A stretch of 37,075 nt of DNA from Candidatus Microgenomates bacterium (GTDB taxonomy: Bacteria > Patescibacteriota > Microgenomatia > UBA1400 > PJMF01). The notes beneath the pieces are model-generated. The model ran no database searches. It was not told the origin of the DNA and saw nothing but the letters and a program-made list of their open reading frames with translations. Below are positions 26,382-35,615 of this stretch, in pieces. Location: assembly GCA_015486535.1 (NCBI GenBank), contig WFRK01000005.1, positions 1 through 37,075 of the forward strand, in the 5' to 3' direction. The first letter of the stretch is position 1. Every line of letters starts with the position of its first letter. A program made the position numbers and the translations under genes.

Positions 26382-27517
26382 AAAAAATTCTTATTTCTGG
26401 GGGTCATCTCACTCCGGCCTTGGCGTTGATTGATTATTTGGCAAAGAAAGAGCCGGAAATTAAAATTATTTTTGCTGGTCGAGTCTACGCCCAAGTAAAT
26501 AATCGTCAACCGGCGCACGAATATCAACTGATTAAACAGAGAGATAACGCCCTCTTCGAACCATTCAACTCGGGCAAATGGGGCAATGGCCATCTTTTGT
26601 ATAGACTGCAACAAATTGGTTTATTTTTCATCAGCCTCCCTCACGCCTTATCGCTCATGTGGCACCATAAGCCAAAGTTATTTATCTCTTTTGGTGGTTA
26701 TCTCGCTGTTCCTTTAAGTCTGGTGGCTAAACTTTTGGGAATACCGATCATCACCCATGAACAAACTCATACTGCTGGTTTGGCCAACCAGCTGATTGCT
26801 CATTTAGCTAATCGTGTCGCCATTTCTTATCTGGAAACAAGAAAATTTTTCCCTCCGCAAAAAACGGTTTTAACCGGTAATTTGATTAGGGAAAAAATTA
26901 TGACCCAAGCAAAACCGCCGCGTTGGTTTCGTCTCAAACAAACACAACCAATCCTTTATATTACTGGTGGTAGTCAAGGATCAGAGATTATTAATGGCAC
27001 TAGCGGTCAAATCATCCAACCCCTTCTGAAAGACTGGATTGTCATTCATCAGTGTGGTAGTAAATCGAAGATGCGTAATTATCATCATGAGTTAACACAG
27101 ATCAAACAACAGTTAAACCCAAAAATGGCCAGCCATTACTTAATCAGAGAATGGTTGAATGAAACTGAGTTAGCTTGGGTTTACCAACAGGCTCAACTCG
27201 TCGTTGGCCGAGCGGGCGCTAATACGGTGGCAGAGATTAGTCTTTACCAGATTCCCTCGATCCTCATTCCTCTTAAGATCTCTCGGGGCGATGAGCAAAC
27301 AAAAAATGCCCAACAATTGGCCCAAATCGGAGCAAGTTTCATCATCGATCAGACTGACTTATCGCCGCAATTACTTTTAGAAAAAATTCGTTTTGCTCAA
27401 GCAAACCTAATTCAGATGCGGGCTGCTTTCAAAAAATTACCACCATTGAATGACGGTTTAAAAGCATTTGTTCAATTGATAAATGTTTTTCTTTCTCCTC
27501 ATGTCACAAAAAAATAA
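26378..27517 (+). CDS. murG: UDP-N-acetylglucosamine-N-acetylmuramyl-(pentapeptide) pyrophosphoryl-undecaprenol N-acetylglucosamine transferase
   Basis: ISGGHLTPALALIDYL, SFGGYLAVPLSLVAKLLGIPIITHEQTHTAGLAN, LYITGGSQGSEIING, VYQQAQLVVGRAGANTVAEISLYQIPSILIPLKISRGDEQTKNAQQL. Confidence 0.93.
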   Translation: MKKILISGGHLTPALALIDYLAKKEPEIKIIFAGRVYAQVNNRQPAHEYQLIKQRDNALFEPFNSGKWGNGHLLYRLQQIGLFFISLPHALSLMWHHKPKLFISFGGYLAVPLSLVAKLLGIPIITHEQTHTAGLANQLIAHLANRVAISYLETRKFFPPQKTVLTGNLIREKIMTQAKPPRWFRLKQTQPILYITGGSQGSEIINGTSGQIIQPLLKDWIVIHQCGSKSKMRNYHHELTQIKQQLNPKMASHYLIREWLNETELAWVYQQAQLVVGRAGANTVAEISLYQIPSILIPLKISRGDEQTKNAQQLAQIGASFIIDQTDLSPQLLLEKIRFAQANLIQMRAAFKKLPPLNDGLKAFVQLINVFLSPHVTKK

Positions 27518-28208
27518 AATTTTAGTTACTATTTTGTTGTTTTTTGTTGTTTTAGTGGTGAGCGATTATTTTACTCGAATTACAGCAGTGGATTGTCAAA
27601 TTATCGATCAAGAACAGCAACAGGCTTGCCCAGAGCAATTAACGGCAGCACTAAAGGAAACACTCCTCCACCAACCACTTCTGTATCAACCGTTAAAACA
27701 AAAAATATCGACAGCCAAAACAATTTTTGGTCATTATTTGATTCTCAAATTGCGGAAAAAATGGCCTAATCAACTGCAATTGATTCTTCAGAAAGACAGA
27801 TTAGTTTACCAAGTCGATAATCAGCAAAAAATATTTAGTCTCACTCGTTCAGGGGTAATTGATCGCGTCGCTAAAACCGATCCTCAGCTACCGCAAATTA
27901 AGACTGACTTGGTTCACCTCCAATCGAGTCAGTTAATTGATGACGCACTCCATCAAAAAATCCTGCGTTTAATTCAATTCGCCCAATCAAAAAATATGCG
28001 TTTAGTAAGCGTTGATCTCGATCAAGGGAGAGTGAAGGCAAAAGTTCTCTTTCAACCGCGAACAATTGTTTTGATGAATTTCAATCAAAAATTACCTTTG
28101 AGGGAGTTGGCTCTCATTCTCCAGGCAAATCAATATCAGACCCAATTACGATCGGGAGCAATCATTGACCTTAGATTTAGATTACCAATACTACGCAAAC
28201 ATGAATAA
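27501..28208 (+). CDS. ftsQ: FtsQ-like POTRA-domain division protein
   Basis: One N-terminal TM (NKILVTILLFFVVLVVSDYF) plus extracytoplasmic domain, between murG and ftsA. ATG at 27501 preferred over tracked 27483. Confidence 0.72.
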   Translation: MSQKNKILVTILLFFVVLVVSDYFTRITAVDCQIIDQEQQQACPEQLTAALKETLLHQPLLYQPLKQKISTAKTIFGHYLILKLRKKWPNQLQLILQKDRLVYQVDNQQKIFSLTRSGVIDRVAKTDPQLPQIKTDLVHLQSSQLIDDALHQKILRLIQFAQSKNMRLVSVDLDQGRVKAKVLFQPRTIVLMNFNQKLPLRELALILQANQYQTQLRSGAIIDLRFRLPILRKHE

Positions 28209-28232
28209 ATTTGTTATGCTAACATATAAGTT

Positions 28233-29558
28233 ATGGCAAATCAAAAAGTTATTGCTGCCATCGATATTGGCACAGATAAGTGCGCCACGGTTATTGGCGT
28301 TGTCGACGGATCAACAAATAAACCGAGGATTGTCGGCGTGGCCGCAACCCCATCGAGCGGCGTGAAAAGAAGTCAGATTGTCGATCTTGAGCAAGTGATT
28401 GCGAGCATGACTCGCAGTCTTGACGCAGCGGAACGTATGGCCGGCTTAGAGATTAAAACCGCTTTCTTATCAACCTCTGGCAGTCATATTAAATCACAAA
28501 ACTCTAAAGGTGTTGTCGCAGTCGCCTCACCTAATCAAGAAATCGCGGCTGATGATGTTAATCGCGTCATTGAGGCCGCTCGCGCTGTTTCGCTACCATC
28601 TGACCGAGAAATTATTCACGCTATTCCCAAGAGTTTTAAAATTGATTCTCAAGAGGGGATTAAGGATCCTGTCGGCATGACCGGTGTCAGACTGGAGACA
28701 GAAACTCATATTATCACTGGCTTGACCACGGCTTTAAAAAATATGGAGAAGTGTGTTTACGACTTGGGTGTAGAGGCGGAAGGTTTCATTTTTTCTGGCC
28801 TGGCTGCCAGTGAAATCATCCTCTCAGAAACAGAAAAAGAATTGGGCGTGGTAGCGGTCGACCTAGGAGCGGGATCAACTTCAATTGCTGTCTGGGTTGA
28901 CGGTGCTTTAGAGTTTTCCACTTCATTGCCGATCGGCGCAAGACACATTACCCAAGATATCGCCCTGGGCTGTCGTTTAAGTCTCAATCAAGCAGAAAAA
29001 TTAAAGGTCTATCTATCTCAACATCAGAAAGAAATACCCCATGCTTTAAAGGCAAATCCGGGAGAAACTAAAGCTGAGTTGGCCAAAAGAAGGCGAAAAG
29101 TGGATGAAATCAATCTGTTAGAGTTAAATATTAGTGACGAACGTGAAGTGTTGTCAAAAAAGAAAGTAGTCGAAGGCATTATTTATCCTCGTTTAAAAGA
29201 AATTATGGCTTTTATCGGTGAAAGCTTGGAAAAACATGGACTTTTCAATCAAGTACCAGCTGGTTTGGTATTTACTGGCGGCGGTGCCCAGACTATTGGT
29301 TTGACACATATGGCAAAACAGGTACTTGGCTTACCGGCAAGGATTGGTCAGTTAAAACCGACCGATGGCCTGACAAATGATATTTATGATCCCTCTTTGG
29401 CTGTTGCCATCGGTTTAATTCATTATGGCTTTAAACATGGTGGTGGTAGCGAGCAATCTGGTTTTAATTTCGGCAAATTAACTAGCTGGATTAGTCTCTC
29501 ATCAATCAAAAACAAACTTGAGCGCTTACTCGCCTTGATTGTTACAAAAGGACGCTAG
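28233..29558 (+). CDS. ftsA: Cell division protein FtsA
   Basis: VIAAIDIGTDKCATVIGVV, SGSHIKSQNSKGVVAV, VAVDLGAGSTSIAVWVDGAL, LPIGARHITQDIALGCRLSLNQAEKLK, LVFTGGGAQTIGL; amphipathic C-terminus SSIKNKLERLLALIVTKGR. Confidence 0.95.
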   Translation: MANQKVIAAIDIGTDKCATVIGVVDGSTNKPRIVGVAATPSSGVKRSQIVDLEQVIASMTRSLDAAERMAGLEIKTAFLSTSGSHIKSQNSKGVVAVASPNQEIAADDVNRVIEAARAVSLPSDREIIHAIPKSFKIDSQEGIKDPVGMTGVRLETETHIITGLTTALKNMEKCVYDLGVEAEGFIFSGLAASEIILSETEKELGVVAVDLGAGSTSIAVWVDGALEFSTSLPIGARHITQDIALGCRLSLNQAEKLKVYLSQHQKEIPHALKANPGETKAELAKRRRKVDEINLLELNISDEREVLSKKKVVEGIIYPRLKEIMAFIGESLEKHGLFNQVPAGLVFTGGGAQTIGLTHMAKQVLGLPARIGQLKPTDGLTNDIYDPSLAVAIGLIHYGFKHGGGSEQSGFNFGKLTSWISLSSIKNKLERLLALIVTKGR

Positions 29559-29631
29559 TTTGTTCATTGATTATTTGTGAATAAATGATAGACTTTGCAT
29601 TATATAAATCGAGCTAAAAACTAATATTCTT

Positions 29632-30846
29632 ATGGCACTGGTTAAACCAACGAACACTACATTCGCAAAAATTAAAGTCATCGGTGTCGGTGGTGGCGGT
29701 GGTAACGCTATCAATTCCATGATTGACTCTAATCAGATTAAGGGTGTTGAGTTCATTGCTCTCAATACCGACGCTCAGGCGTTATTGACCTCAAAGGCAG
29801 AAACCAAACTTCAGATTGGCAGCAATCACACAAAAGGACTTGGCTCCGGTGCCGATCCTGATATCGGTAAAGAAGCAGCGGAAGAATCCTACGATAAAAT
29901 TAAGGACTTGCTTTTCGATACCGATATGGTTTTCATCACCGCCGGTATGGGTGGTGGTACCGGTACGGGTGCTTCACCCATTATTGCTGAAATAGCGAAA
30001 GAAAGCGGTGCTCTAACAGTCGCCGTCGTCACCAAACCATTCCATTTCGAAGGGCGCAAACGGATGGATGCCGCCGAAAGTGGCATCGAAGAAATGCGAG
30101 ACAAAGTGGATACGTTGATTGTCATTCCTAATCAACGTTTAATGGAAGTCGTTGATAAAAAAATGACACTCTTAAATGCTTTCAAGTTGGCGGATAATGT
30201 TTTAGGTCAAGGCGTAAAAGGCATCTCTGATCTTATTACTGTTCCGGGACTGATCAATGTTGATTTTGCTGATGTGAAAACGATTATGGTTGATTCCGGT
30301 TCAGCTTTGATGGGTATTGGTGAAGCAAGTGGAGAAAATCGCGCCGCGACAGCGGCCCGAATGGCCGTGGCCTCACCTTTGTTGGAGGTATCAATCGATG
30401 GTGCTCAAGGCATTCTCTACAACATTATTGGCGGGCCAGACATGACAATGAATGAAGTCGCCGAGGCATCAACAATCATTGCCAATGCCGCTGCCAGTGA
30501 TGCCAATATTATTTTTGGCGCCACAATCGATGAATCAATGGGAGAGAAGCTAAAAATTTCCGTTATCGCTACTGGCTTTGATGGCATGACCTATAAATTC
30601 GGTCGAAAAAATATGTTTGGGGCCTATTCAAAAAAAGCCGCAGAGAAAGAAAAAATAGATGATACCAGTGTTACCGGTGGTCCGGCCTTAATTAATCAAA
30701 CACCGGCTGGCTTTACTCAACCAGTGACGAACGGAGCAGAACAAGTTGAAACTGAAGTGGGGCATCAAAAAACAGATCGGATCGAAAATATCGATGAGCT
30801 AGATGAAGAAGAGTTCGAAATTCCCGCCTTCATGAGACAAAAATAA
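29632..30846 (+). CDS. ftsZ: Cell division protein FtsZ
   Basis: [58 protein letters not shown]-terminal peptide [13 protein letters not shown]. Confidence 0.97.
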   Translation: MALVKPTNTTFAKIKVIGVGGGGGNAINSMIDSNQIKGVEFIALNTDAQALLTSKAETKLQIGSNHTKGLGSGADPDIGKEAAEESYDKIKDLLFDTDMVFITAGMGGGTGTGASPIIAEIAKESGALTVAVVTKPFHFEGRKRMDAAESGIEEMRDKVDTLIVIPNQRLMEVVDKKMTLLNAFKLADNVLGQGVKGISDLITVPGLINVDFADVKTIMVDSGSALMGIGEASGENRAATAARMAVASPLLEVSIDGAQGILYNIIGGPDMTMNEVAEASTIIANAAASDANIIFGATIDESMGEKLKISVIATGFDGMTYKFGRKNMFGAYSKKAAEKEKIDDTSVTGGPALINQTPAGFTQPVTNGAEQVETEVGHQKTDRIENIDELDEEEFEIPAFMRQK

Positions 30847-30851
30847 AAATC

Positions 30852-31067
30852 ATGATTGATGCTGACCTACGAGATTTTTACCAAAAGATCCAAACCAAAT
30901 TGAAGAGGCAACCTAATTTTAATGTTTTTCGGGCTCTATTTTTATCCACACCGGATAAACAACAATAATTCAGACGTTTGCTGGAACAAACTTATCCTCT
31001 CTTGATCGTTCATGATCGTCCTGGAGGAATAGAAAAAATAGCTGACGGATTTTCAACTCACAAATGA
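30852..31067 (+). pseudogene. Interrupted small ORF: MIDADLRDFYQKIQTKLKRQPNFNVFRALFLSTPDKQQ*FRRLLEQTYPLLIVHDRPGGIEKIADGFSTHK
   Basis: ATG at 30852, single in-frame TAA at 30966-30968, same frame continues with protein-like sequence to TGA at 31065-31067. Preceding codons are CAA CAA, so one C-to-T change (CAA to TAA) would explain it. Confidence 0.45.
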
Positions 31068-31094
31068 TTCGACTTGATATATAATAGCTGCGTT

Positions 31095-34000
31095 ATGCCA
31101 AAAACAGATTTGCAATTAAAAGATATTCCACCGCATCCGAATTTGCCAAAACTAGAGGAAGAGGTGCTTAAATTCTGGGACGAAACAAATGCTTTCCAGA
31201 AATCAATCGCTTTGAGAAGTAAAAAAAACCGTTATGTTTTTTATGACGGGCCACCTTTTGCTACCGGCCTGCCTCATTATGGTCACATTGTCGCCAGCAC
31301 AATCAAGGATATTATTCCGCGTTATTTTACAATGAAGGGCAAACGCGTGGAGAGAAAATGGGGCTGGGACTGCCACGGTTTACCAATCGAAAATATCGCG
31401 GAAAAAGAACTGAAAATTAAACGAAAGAAAGACATTGAAACTTTAGGTGTGGCAAAATTCAACGAAGTTTGTCGTTCCAAAGTGCTTAGCTACGTCGCTG
31501 ATTGGAAGAAGATCATTAAACGATTGGGGCGTTGGGTAGACATGGAACATGATTATAAGACGATGGATTTGACCTTCATGGAATCAGTCTGGTGGGTCTT
31601 TAAGCAGCTTTACGATCAAGGTTTAATTTACGAAGACTACCGCTCAATGCATATCTGCCCTCGCTGCGAAACGACCCTTTCACAATCGGAAGTGACCGAG
31701 GGCTATAAAGAAATTACTGATATTTCCGTCATTACCAAATTTAAGCTCTTGCAACCGAAACAAATTTTGGGTGCTAAAATAAAATCGAGAACAGTTTACG
31801 CTCTCGCTTGGACAACGACACCCTGGACTTTGCCGGGAAATGTTTTGTTGGCTGTTAATCCCAAACTTACCTATGTCATTTTTTCCGATCATGAATCAAA
31901 AAGTCTTTACCTTGCTGCCCAGGCAAGAGTCAAAGAAGTGATGGGTGATGAGCCAATCAAAATCATCACTAAAATTAAAGGTGAAGACTTGTTGGGCCTA
32001 AAATATGAGCCGCTTTTCCCCTATTTCAAAGAAACGAAACGGGCTTTCCAAATTGTTTCGGCAGACTTTGTCTCTGCTGAAGATGGCACCGGCATCGTTC
32101 ATGTTGCTCCTGCTTTTGGCGAGGACGATTTTAATCTGGGAAAACAAGTCGGTGTCCCACTTATTCATCATGTTGACGCTGAAGGAAAATTCATCGCCGC
32201 TGTGACTGATTTTGCCGGCATGAAGGTGAAACCGAAAGAAGATCCGACTAAAGCTGATGTCGAAATTATCAAATGGCTCGCAAAAAATAACAAACTCTTT
32301 GCCAAGAAAAAAATCAAACATAGTTACCCTCATTGTTGGCGCTGTGATACGCCACTGTTGAACTATGCCACCAGTAGTTACTTTGTCAGAGTTACCGCTC
32401 TAAAAGAACGGATGCTTACTTTAGCCAAAAAAATCAACTGGATGCCGCCTCACATCAAAAAAGGCCGCTGGCATAACTGGCTCAAAGGCGCTAAAGATTG
32501 GTCTATTAGCCGGCAACGCTACTGGGCAAGTGTCATTCCAATTTGGAAATGTGATCAATGCGGTCAAGAAAAAGTTTTCGGCTCAATTGCAGAAATCGAA
32601 AAGAAACTTGGTTCGTTTCTTGTCATGCGCCATGGAGAGGCGGAAAATAATATCAAGGAGATTTTATCCAGCAAACTCAATGATGGTATGCCTTTGACAA
32701 AAAAAGGGGAGACAATCGTCAAAAAATCGGCCCAGAAACTGATAAAGGAGAAAATTGATTTAATCATTTCATCTGATTTGGAAAGAGCGAAACAGACCAG
32801 TGAAATTGTTGCTCAAGCGACCGGGGCTAAAATCATTTACGATGCGCGTCTGCGAGAAATTGATGCGGGCGACTATGATGGATCAAATTACGCCCAAATA
32901 GCTGAATTTCTGAAATCTTGGGGTCAGGCAGACAAAAATGTTCATTTCCCCAATGGAGAGAGTTGGCAAACCATTCAAGCTCGGATTAAAAGTTTCTACA
33001 ATGATTTGTTTACTCAATACAAAGATCGGCATGTCTTGGTTGTTTCTCATGGTGACGTGCTTGTTGCCCTCCAAGCTCTGATAAGTCACAAAGACTTTTA
33101 CGCTACCGTCAGAGAAATACACTCTTCAGAGGGAGAATATATTGAAAAAGGTAGGCCGATGAAACTAAAATATAAATTGATCGATCTCCACAAACATGTG
33201 GTTGACACCATCACCTTCGCTTGTGATCAATGTAACGGCACGATGCATCGTGTTCCCGATGTGCTTGATACTTGGTTTGATTCTGGCTCAATGCCTTATG
33301 GTCAAGTACATTATCCCTTTGAGAATAAGGCCCAATTTGAAGCAAACTTTCCCGCTGAGTTTATTGCGGAAGGTATCGATCAGACGCGGGCTTGGTTTTA
33401 CTATCTCCACGCGATTGCTACCGGCATTAAGGATAGTAATGCGTTTCAAAATGTAATTGTGAACGGCATCGTTTTAGCGGAAGACGGTAAAAAAATGAGT
33501 AAACGTCTGAAAAATTATCCCGATCCAAGTAAATTACTTGAACAATACGGCGGTGATAGTTTGCGCCTTTATTTGGCCAGCTCACCGGTGATGAAGGCGG
33601 AAAACCTTAATTTTAGCGAGAAAGGTGTCGCGCAAGTTAGGCGGAAGGTATTTTTAATCCTTTGGAACATGTTCTCTTTTCACAAACTTTATCATCAACT
33701 TGGGTCAATGAACTTGGTTGAATTTGAAAAGTTTGAACCAACCTCAAACAATATTCTTGATCAATGGGTTATCTCTTTGACTCACTCAACTTTGAAACAA
33801 GTGACCGATCATCTTGATCATTATGATTTAGTGAAATCAAGTCGCGTGATCATCGAGTTTGTTAATCATTTGTCGACGTGGTATTTGAGACGTTCGCGCG
33901 ACCGTTTGAGAGAAAAACAAGAGGCTCAGGCTACTTTCCGTTACGTCCTCGCTCTTACCTGTCAAATGTTGGCCCCATTTGCACCCTTTATGAGTGAGCT

Positions 34001-34520
34001 CATTTTTAACAATTTGATTGATTTGCCAAAAGATAAACCGAGTATACATCATACCAATTGGCCCAAGGTGAAGGTGAAATTGATCAATGCCAAATTAGAA
34101 TCAGTCATGATAGAAATTCGTAAAGTGGCGGAAAAAACTCACGCTCTGAGAAAAGCTCATCAGGTGAAAGTAAAACAGCCTTTAGCAAAATTAACAGTCA
34201 TTTCCACTTTAAAACAACCAAGCGATCGCCTCTTGAAAGTGCTCGCTGAGGAAGTGAATGTCAAGACGATCGATTGGCAAAAAGGCGATTTACTTGAAGT
34301 GAAGTTAGATTTTAATCTCACTCCAAAATTAAAAGCGGAAGGGGAGGCGAGAGAATTAATTCGCGAGATTCAGAAATTAAGAAAAAAATCAAATTTAAAA
34401 CCGGAAGACCGGGCTCATTTCAGGGTGAGGCAAATTCCTCAAGGATGGCAACAGCAGATTGAGACACAGACACATAGTCAGATTGAGCTTGGTGATCAAC
34501 TGCAGCTGCTCAACTCATGA
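31095..34520 (+). CDS. ileS: Isoleucyl-tRNA synthetase with inserted histidine-phosphatase domain
   Basis: PFATGLPHYGH (HIGH motif), WTTTPWTLPGN and DGTGIVHVAPAFGEDDF (CP1 editing), WGWDCHGLPIE, DVLDTWFDSGSMPYGQ, GKKMSKRLKNYPDP (KMSKS). Internal LVMRHGEAENN...ISSDLERAKQTSEI...LREIDAGDYDG...VLVVSHGDVLVAL. ATG at 31095 preferred over tracked 31074. Confidence 0.95.
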   Translation: MPKTDLQLKDIPPHPNLPKLEEEVLKFWDETNAFQKSIALRSKKNRYVFYDGPPFATGLPHYGHIVASTIKDIIPRYFTMKGKRVERKWGWDCHGLPIENIAEKELKIKRKKDIETLGVAKFNEVCRSKVLSYVADWKKIIKRLGRWVDMEHDYKTMDLTFMESVWWVFKQLYDQGLIYEDYRSMHICPRCETTLSQSEVTEGYKEITDISVITKFKLLQPKQILGAKIKSRTVYALAWTTTPWTLPGNVLLAVNPKLTYVIFSDHESKSLYLAAQARVKEVMGDEPIKIITKIKGEDLLGLKYEPLFPYFKETKRAFQIVSADFVSAEDGTGIVHVAPAFGEDDFNLGKQVGVPLIHHVDAEGKFIAAVTDFAGMKVKPKEDPTKADVEIIKWLAKNNKLFAKKKIKHSYPHCWRCDTPLLNYATSSYFVRVTALKERMLTLAKKINWMPPHIKKGRWHNWLKGAKDWSISRQRYWASVIPIWKCDQCGQEKVFGSIAEIEKKLGSFLVMRHGEAENNIKEILSSKLNDGMPLTKKGETIVKKSAQKLIKEKIDLIISSDLERAKQTSEIVAQATGAKIIYDARLREIDAGDYDGSNYAQIAEFLKSWGQADKNVHFPNGESWQTIQARIKSFYNDLFTQYKDRHVLVVSHGDVLVALQALISHKDFYATVREIHSSEGEYIEKGRPMKLKYKLIDLHKHVVDTITFACDQCNGTMHRVPDVLDTWFDSGSMPYGQVHYPFENKAQFEANFPAEFIAEGIDQTRAWFYYLHAIATGIKDSNAFQNVIVNGIVLAEDGKKMSKRLKNYPDPSKLLEQYGGDSLRLYLASSPVMKAENLNFSEKGVAQVRRKVFLILWNMFSFHKLYHQLGSMNLVEFEKFEPTSNNILDQWVISLTHSTLKQVTDHLDHYDLVKSSRVIIEFVNHLSTWYLRRSRDRLREKQEAQATFRYVLALTCQMLAPFAPFMSELIFNNLIDLPKDKPSIHHTNWPKVKVKLINAKLESVMIEIRKVAEKTHALRKAHQVKVKQPLAKLTVISTLKQPSDRLLKVLAEEVNVKTIDWQKGDLLEVKLDFNLTPKLKAEGEARELIREIQKLRKKSNLKPEDRAHFRVRQIPQGWQQQIETQTHSQIELGDQLQLLNS
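32613..33182 (+). other. Histidine phosphatase / phosphoglycerate-mutase-like domain inserted in IleRS (about 190 aa)
   Basis: RHG, SSDLERAKQT, REIDAGDYDG and VVSHGD motifs in the same frame as ileS, between WKCDQCGQEKVFGSIAEIEKKLG and DLHKHVVDTITFACDQCNGTMHR. Confidence 0.92.
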
Positions 34521-35584
34521 AGAGAATCGTTATTCCCACTATTTTGGTTACCTTAGATCTCATCAGTCTATTGATCATTCATCATTTAGACTCGGCTTTA
34601 TTTGCTAAACAATTAAGTTTTGTGTTGATTAGCTTAACTCTCTTTTATCTTGTCAGTAAGATCAAACCAACGATGTTTTTTCAGCATAGTTTCTGGCTTT
34701 ACTTAGCCCTCAATTTGCTTCTTCTCTTCACGCTTTTTTTCGGTCACGGTCGCGGCACTCATCGCTGGCTTAGTGTCGCTGGCTTAACACTTCAAGCGTC
34801 CCAATTAGCCATTCCCTTGCTTGGGCTATTTCTGGCGGCATTAATTCATCACTTCACACCGATCAATTTTAAAAGTTTAATACTTATTTTGGTGACGATC
34901 GCTTTGCCTGCCGGCTTGATTTTCTTAGAACCTGATCTAGGAACGAGCCTACTATTTCTTTTCCCGGCACTGTTGCTTATTTTCGTTGCCGGGGTAAAAT
35001 CAAGTTATCTTTTTAGCCTTGGTTCTATTGTTATAGTTTTGGCATTGTTGACCTTTCCAATTTTACTCAAACCATATCAAAGAAGTCGCATTCTCAGTTT
35101 TATAAAAACAGACTCGAATGTAACTCGATCGATCAGTCCGTCAGACTACAACCGCAATCAAGCATTGATCGCCATTGGCTCTGCCGGTCTTTGGGGTAAA
35201 GGTTTGGGTAAGGGCACCCAATCTCAACTCAGGTTTTTACCGGAAAAACAAACTGATTTCATTTTTGCCAGTTTAACCGAAGAGGGCGGCTTTGCCCTTG
35301 CCCTGATGATTATTATTCTCTATGTTTTCTTAATCATCTTCTTATTAAAACAAGTAAGGTTGTCAGCTTCACCAGCCAATTTATTTATTTTCTTTGTTAC
35401 CAGTTTGTTTGCCTGGCAAATTATCATTAACCTGGGAGGTAATCTCGGCTTAATGCCGATCACCGGCCTCACTTTGCCATTCATTTCCTATGGGGGAAGT
35501 TCGATGATTAGTTTGGCTTTAAGTTTCGCTCTCGTCCAAGCGTTGATTAACGAAACTAAACCTAAATCAAAAGCGATAATTTAA
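34517..35584 (+). CDS. rodA: RodA-type SEDS peptidoglycan glycosyltransferase
   Basis: RGTHRWLSVAGLTLQASQLAIPLL, FLEPDLGTSLLFLFPALLLIFVAG, YNRNQALIAIGSAGLWGKGLGKGTQSQLRFLPEKQTDFIFASLTEEGG, PITGLTLPFISYGGSS. ATGA overlap with ileS. Confidence 0.92.
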   Translation: MKRIVIPTILVTLDLISLLIIHHLDSALFAKQLSFVLISLTLFYLVSKIKPTMFFQHSFWLYLALNLLLLFTLFFGHGRGTHRWLSVAGLTLQASQLAIPLLGLFLAALIHHFTPINFKSLILILVTIALPAGLIFLEPDLGTSLLFLFPALLLIFVAGVKSSYLFSLGSIVIVLALLTFPILLKPYQRSRILSFIKTDSNVTRSISPSDYNRNQALIAIGSAGLWGKGLGKGTQSQLRFLPEKQTDFIFASLTEEGGFALALMIIILYVFLIIFLLKQVRLSASPANLFIFFVTSLFAWQIIINLGGNLGLMPITGLTLPFISYGGSSMISLALSFALVQALINETKPKSKAII

Positions 35585-35601
35585 AATTGTTAATCTTGTG
35601 T

Positions 35602-35607
35602 TATACT
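35602..35607 (+). promoter_or_regulatory. Extended -10 element TGTTATACT upstream of rplU
   Basis: TG at 35599-35600 plus TATACT 35602-35607; rplU ATG at 35616, only 8 nt downstream. Confidence 0.45.
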
Positions 35608-35615
35608 ACTTATCT

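Noticed and set aside
31998-32333. 111-aa minus-strand ORF opposite ileS
   Set aside because: Antisense to a confident IleRS editing-domain region; no motif or promoter.
32613-33182. Intein or mobile intron as explanation for the IleRS insertion
   Set aside because: No Cys/Ser N-terminal splice residue, HN-Cys C-terminal motif or LAGLIDADG/HNH motifs; the segment reads as a histidine phosphatase.
33196-33456. 86-aa ORF in an alternate frame of ileS near the phosphatase insertion
   Set aside because: Overlaps the conserved DVLDTWFDSG region in the wrong frame; not a separate gene.
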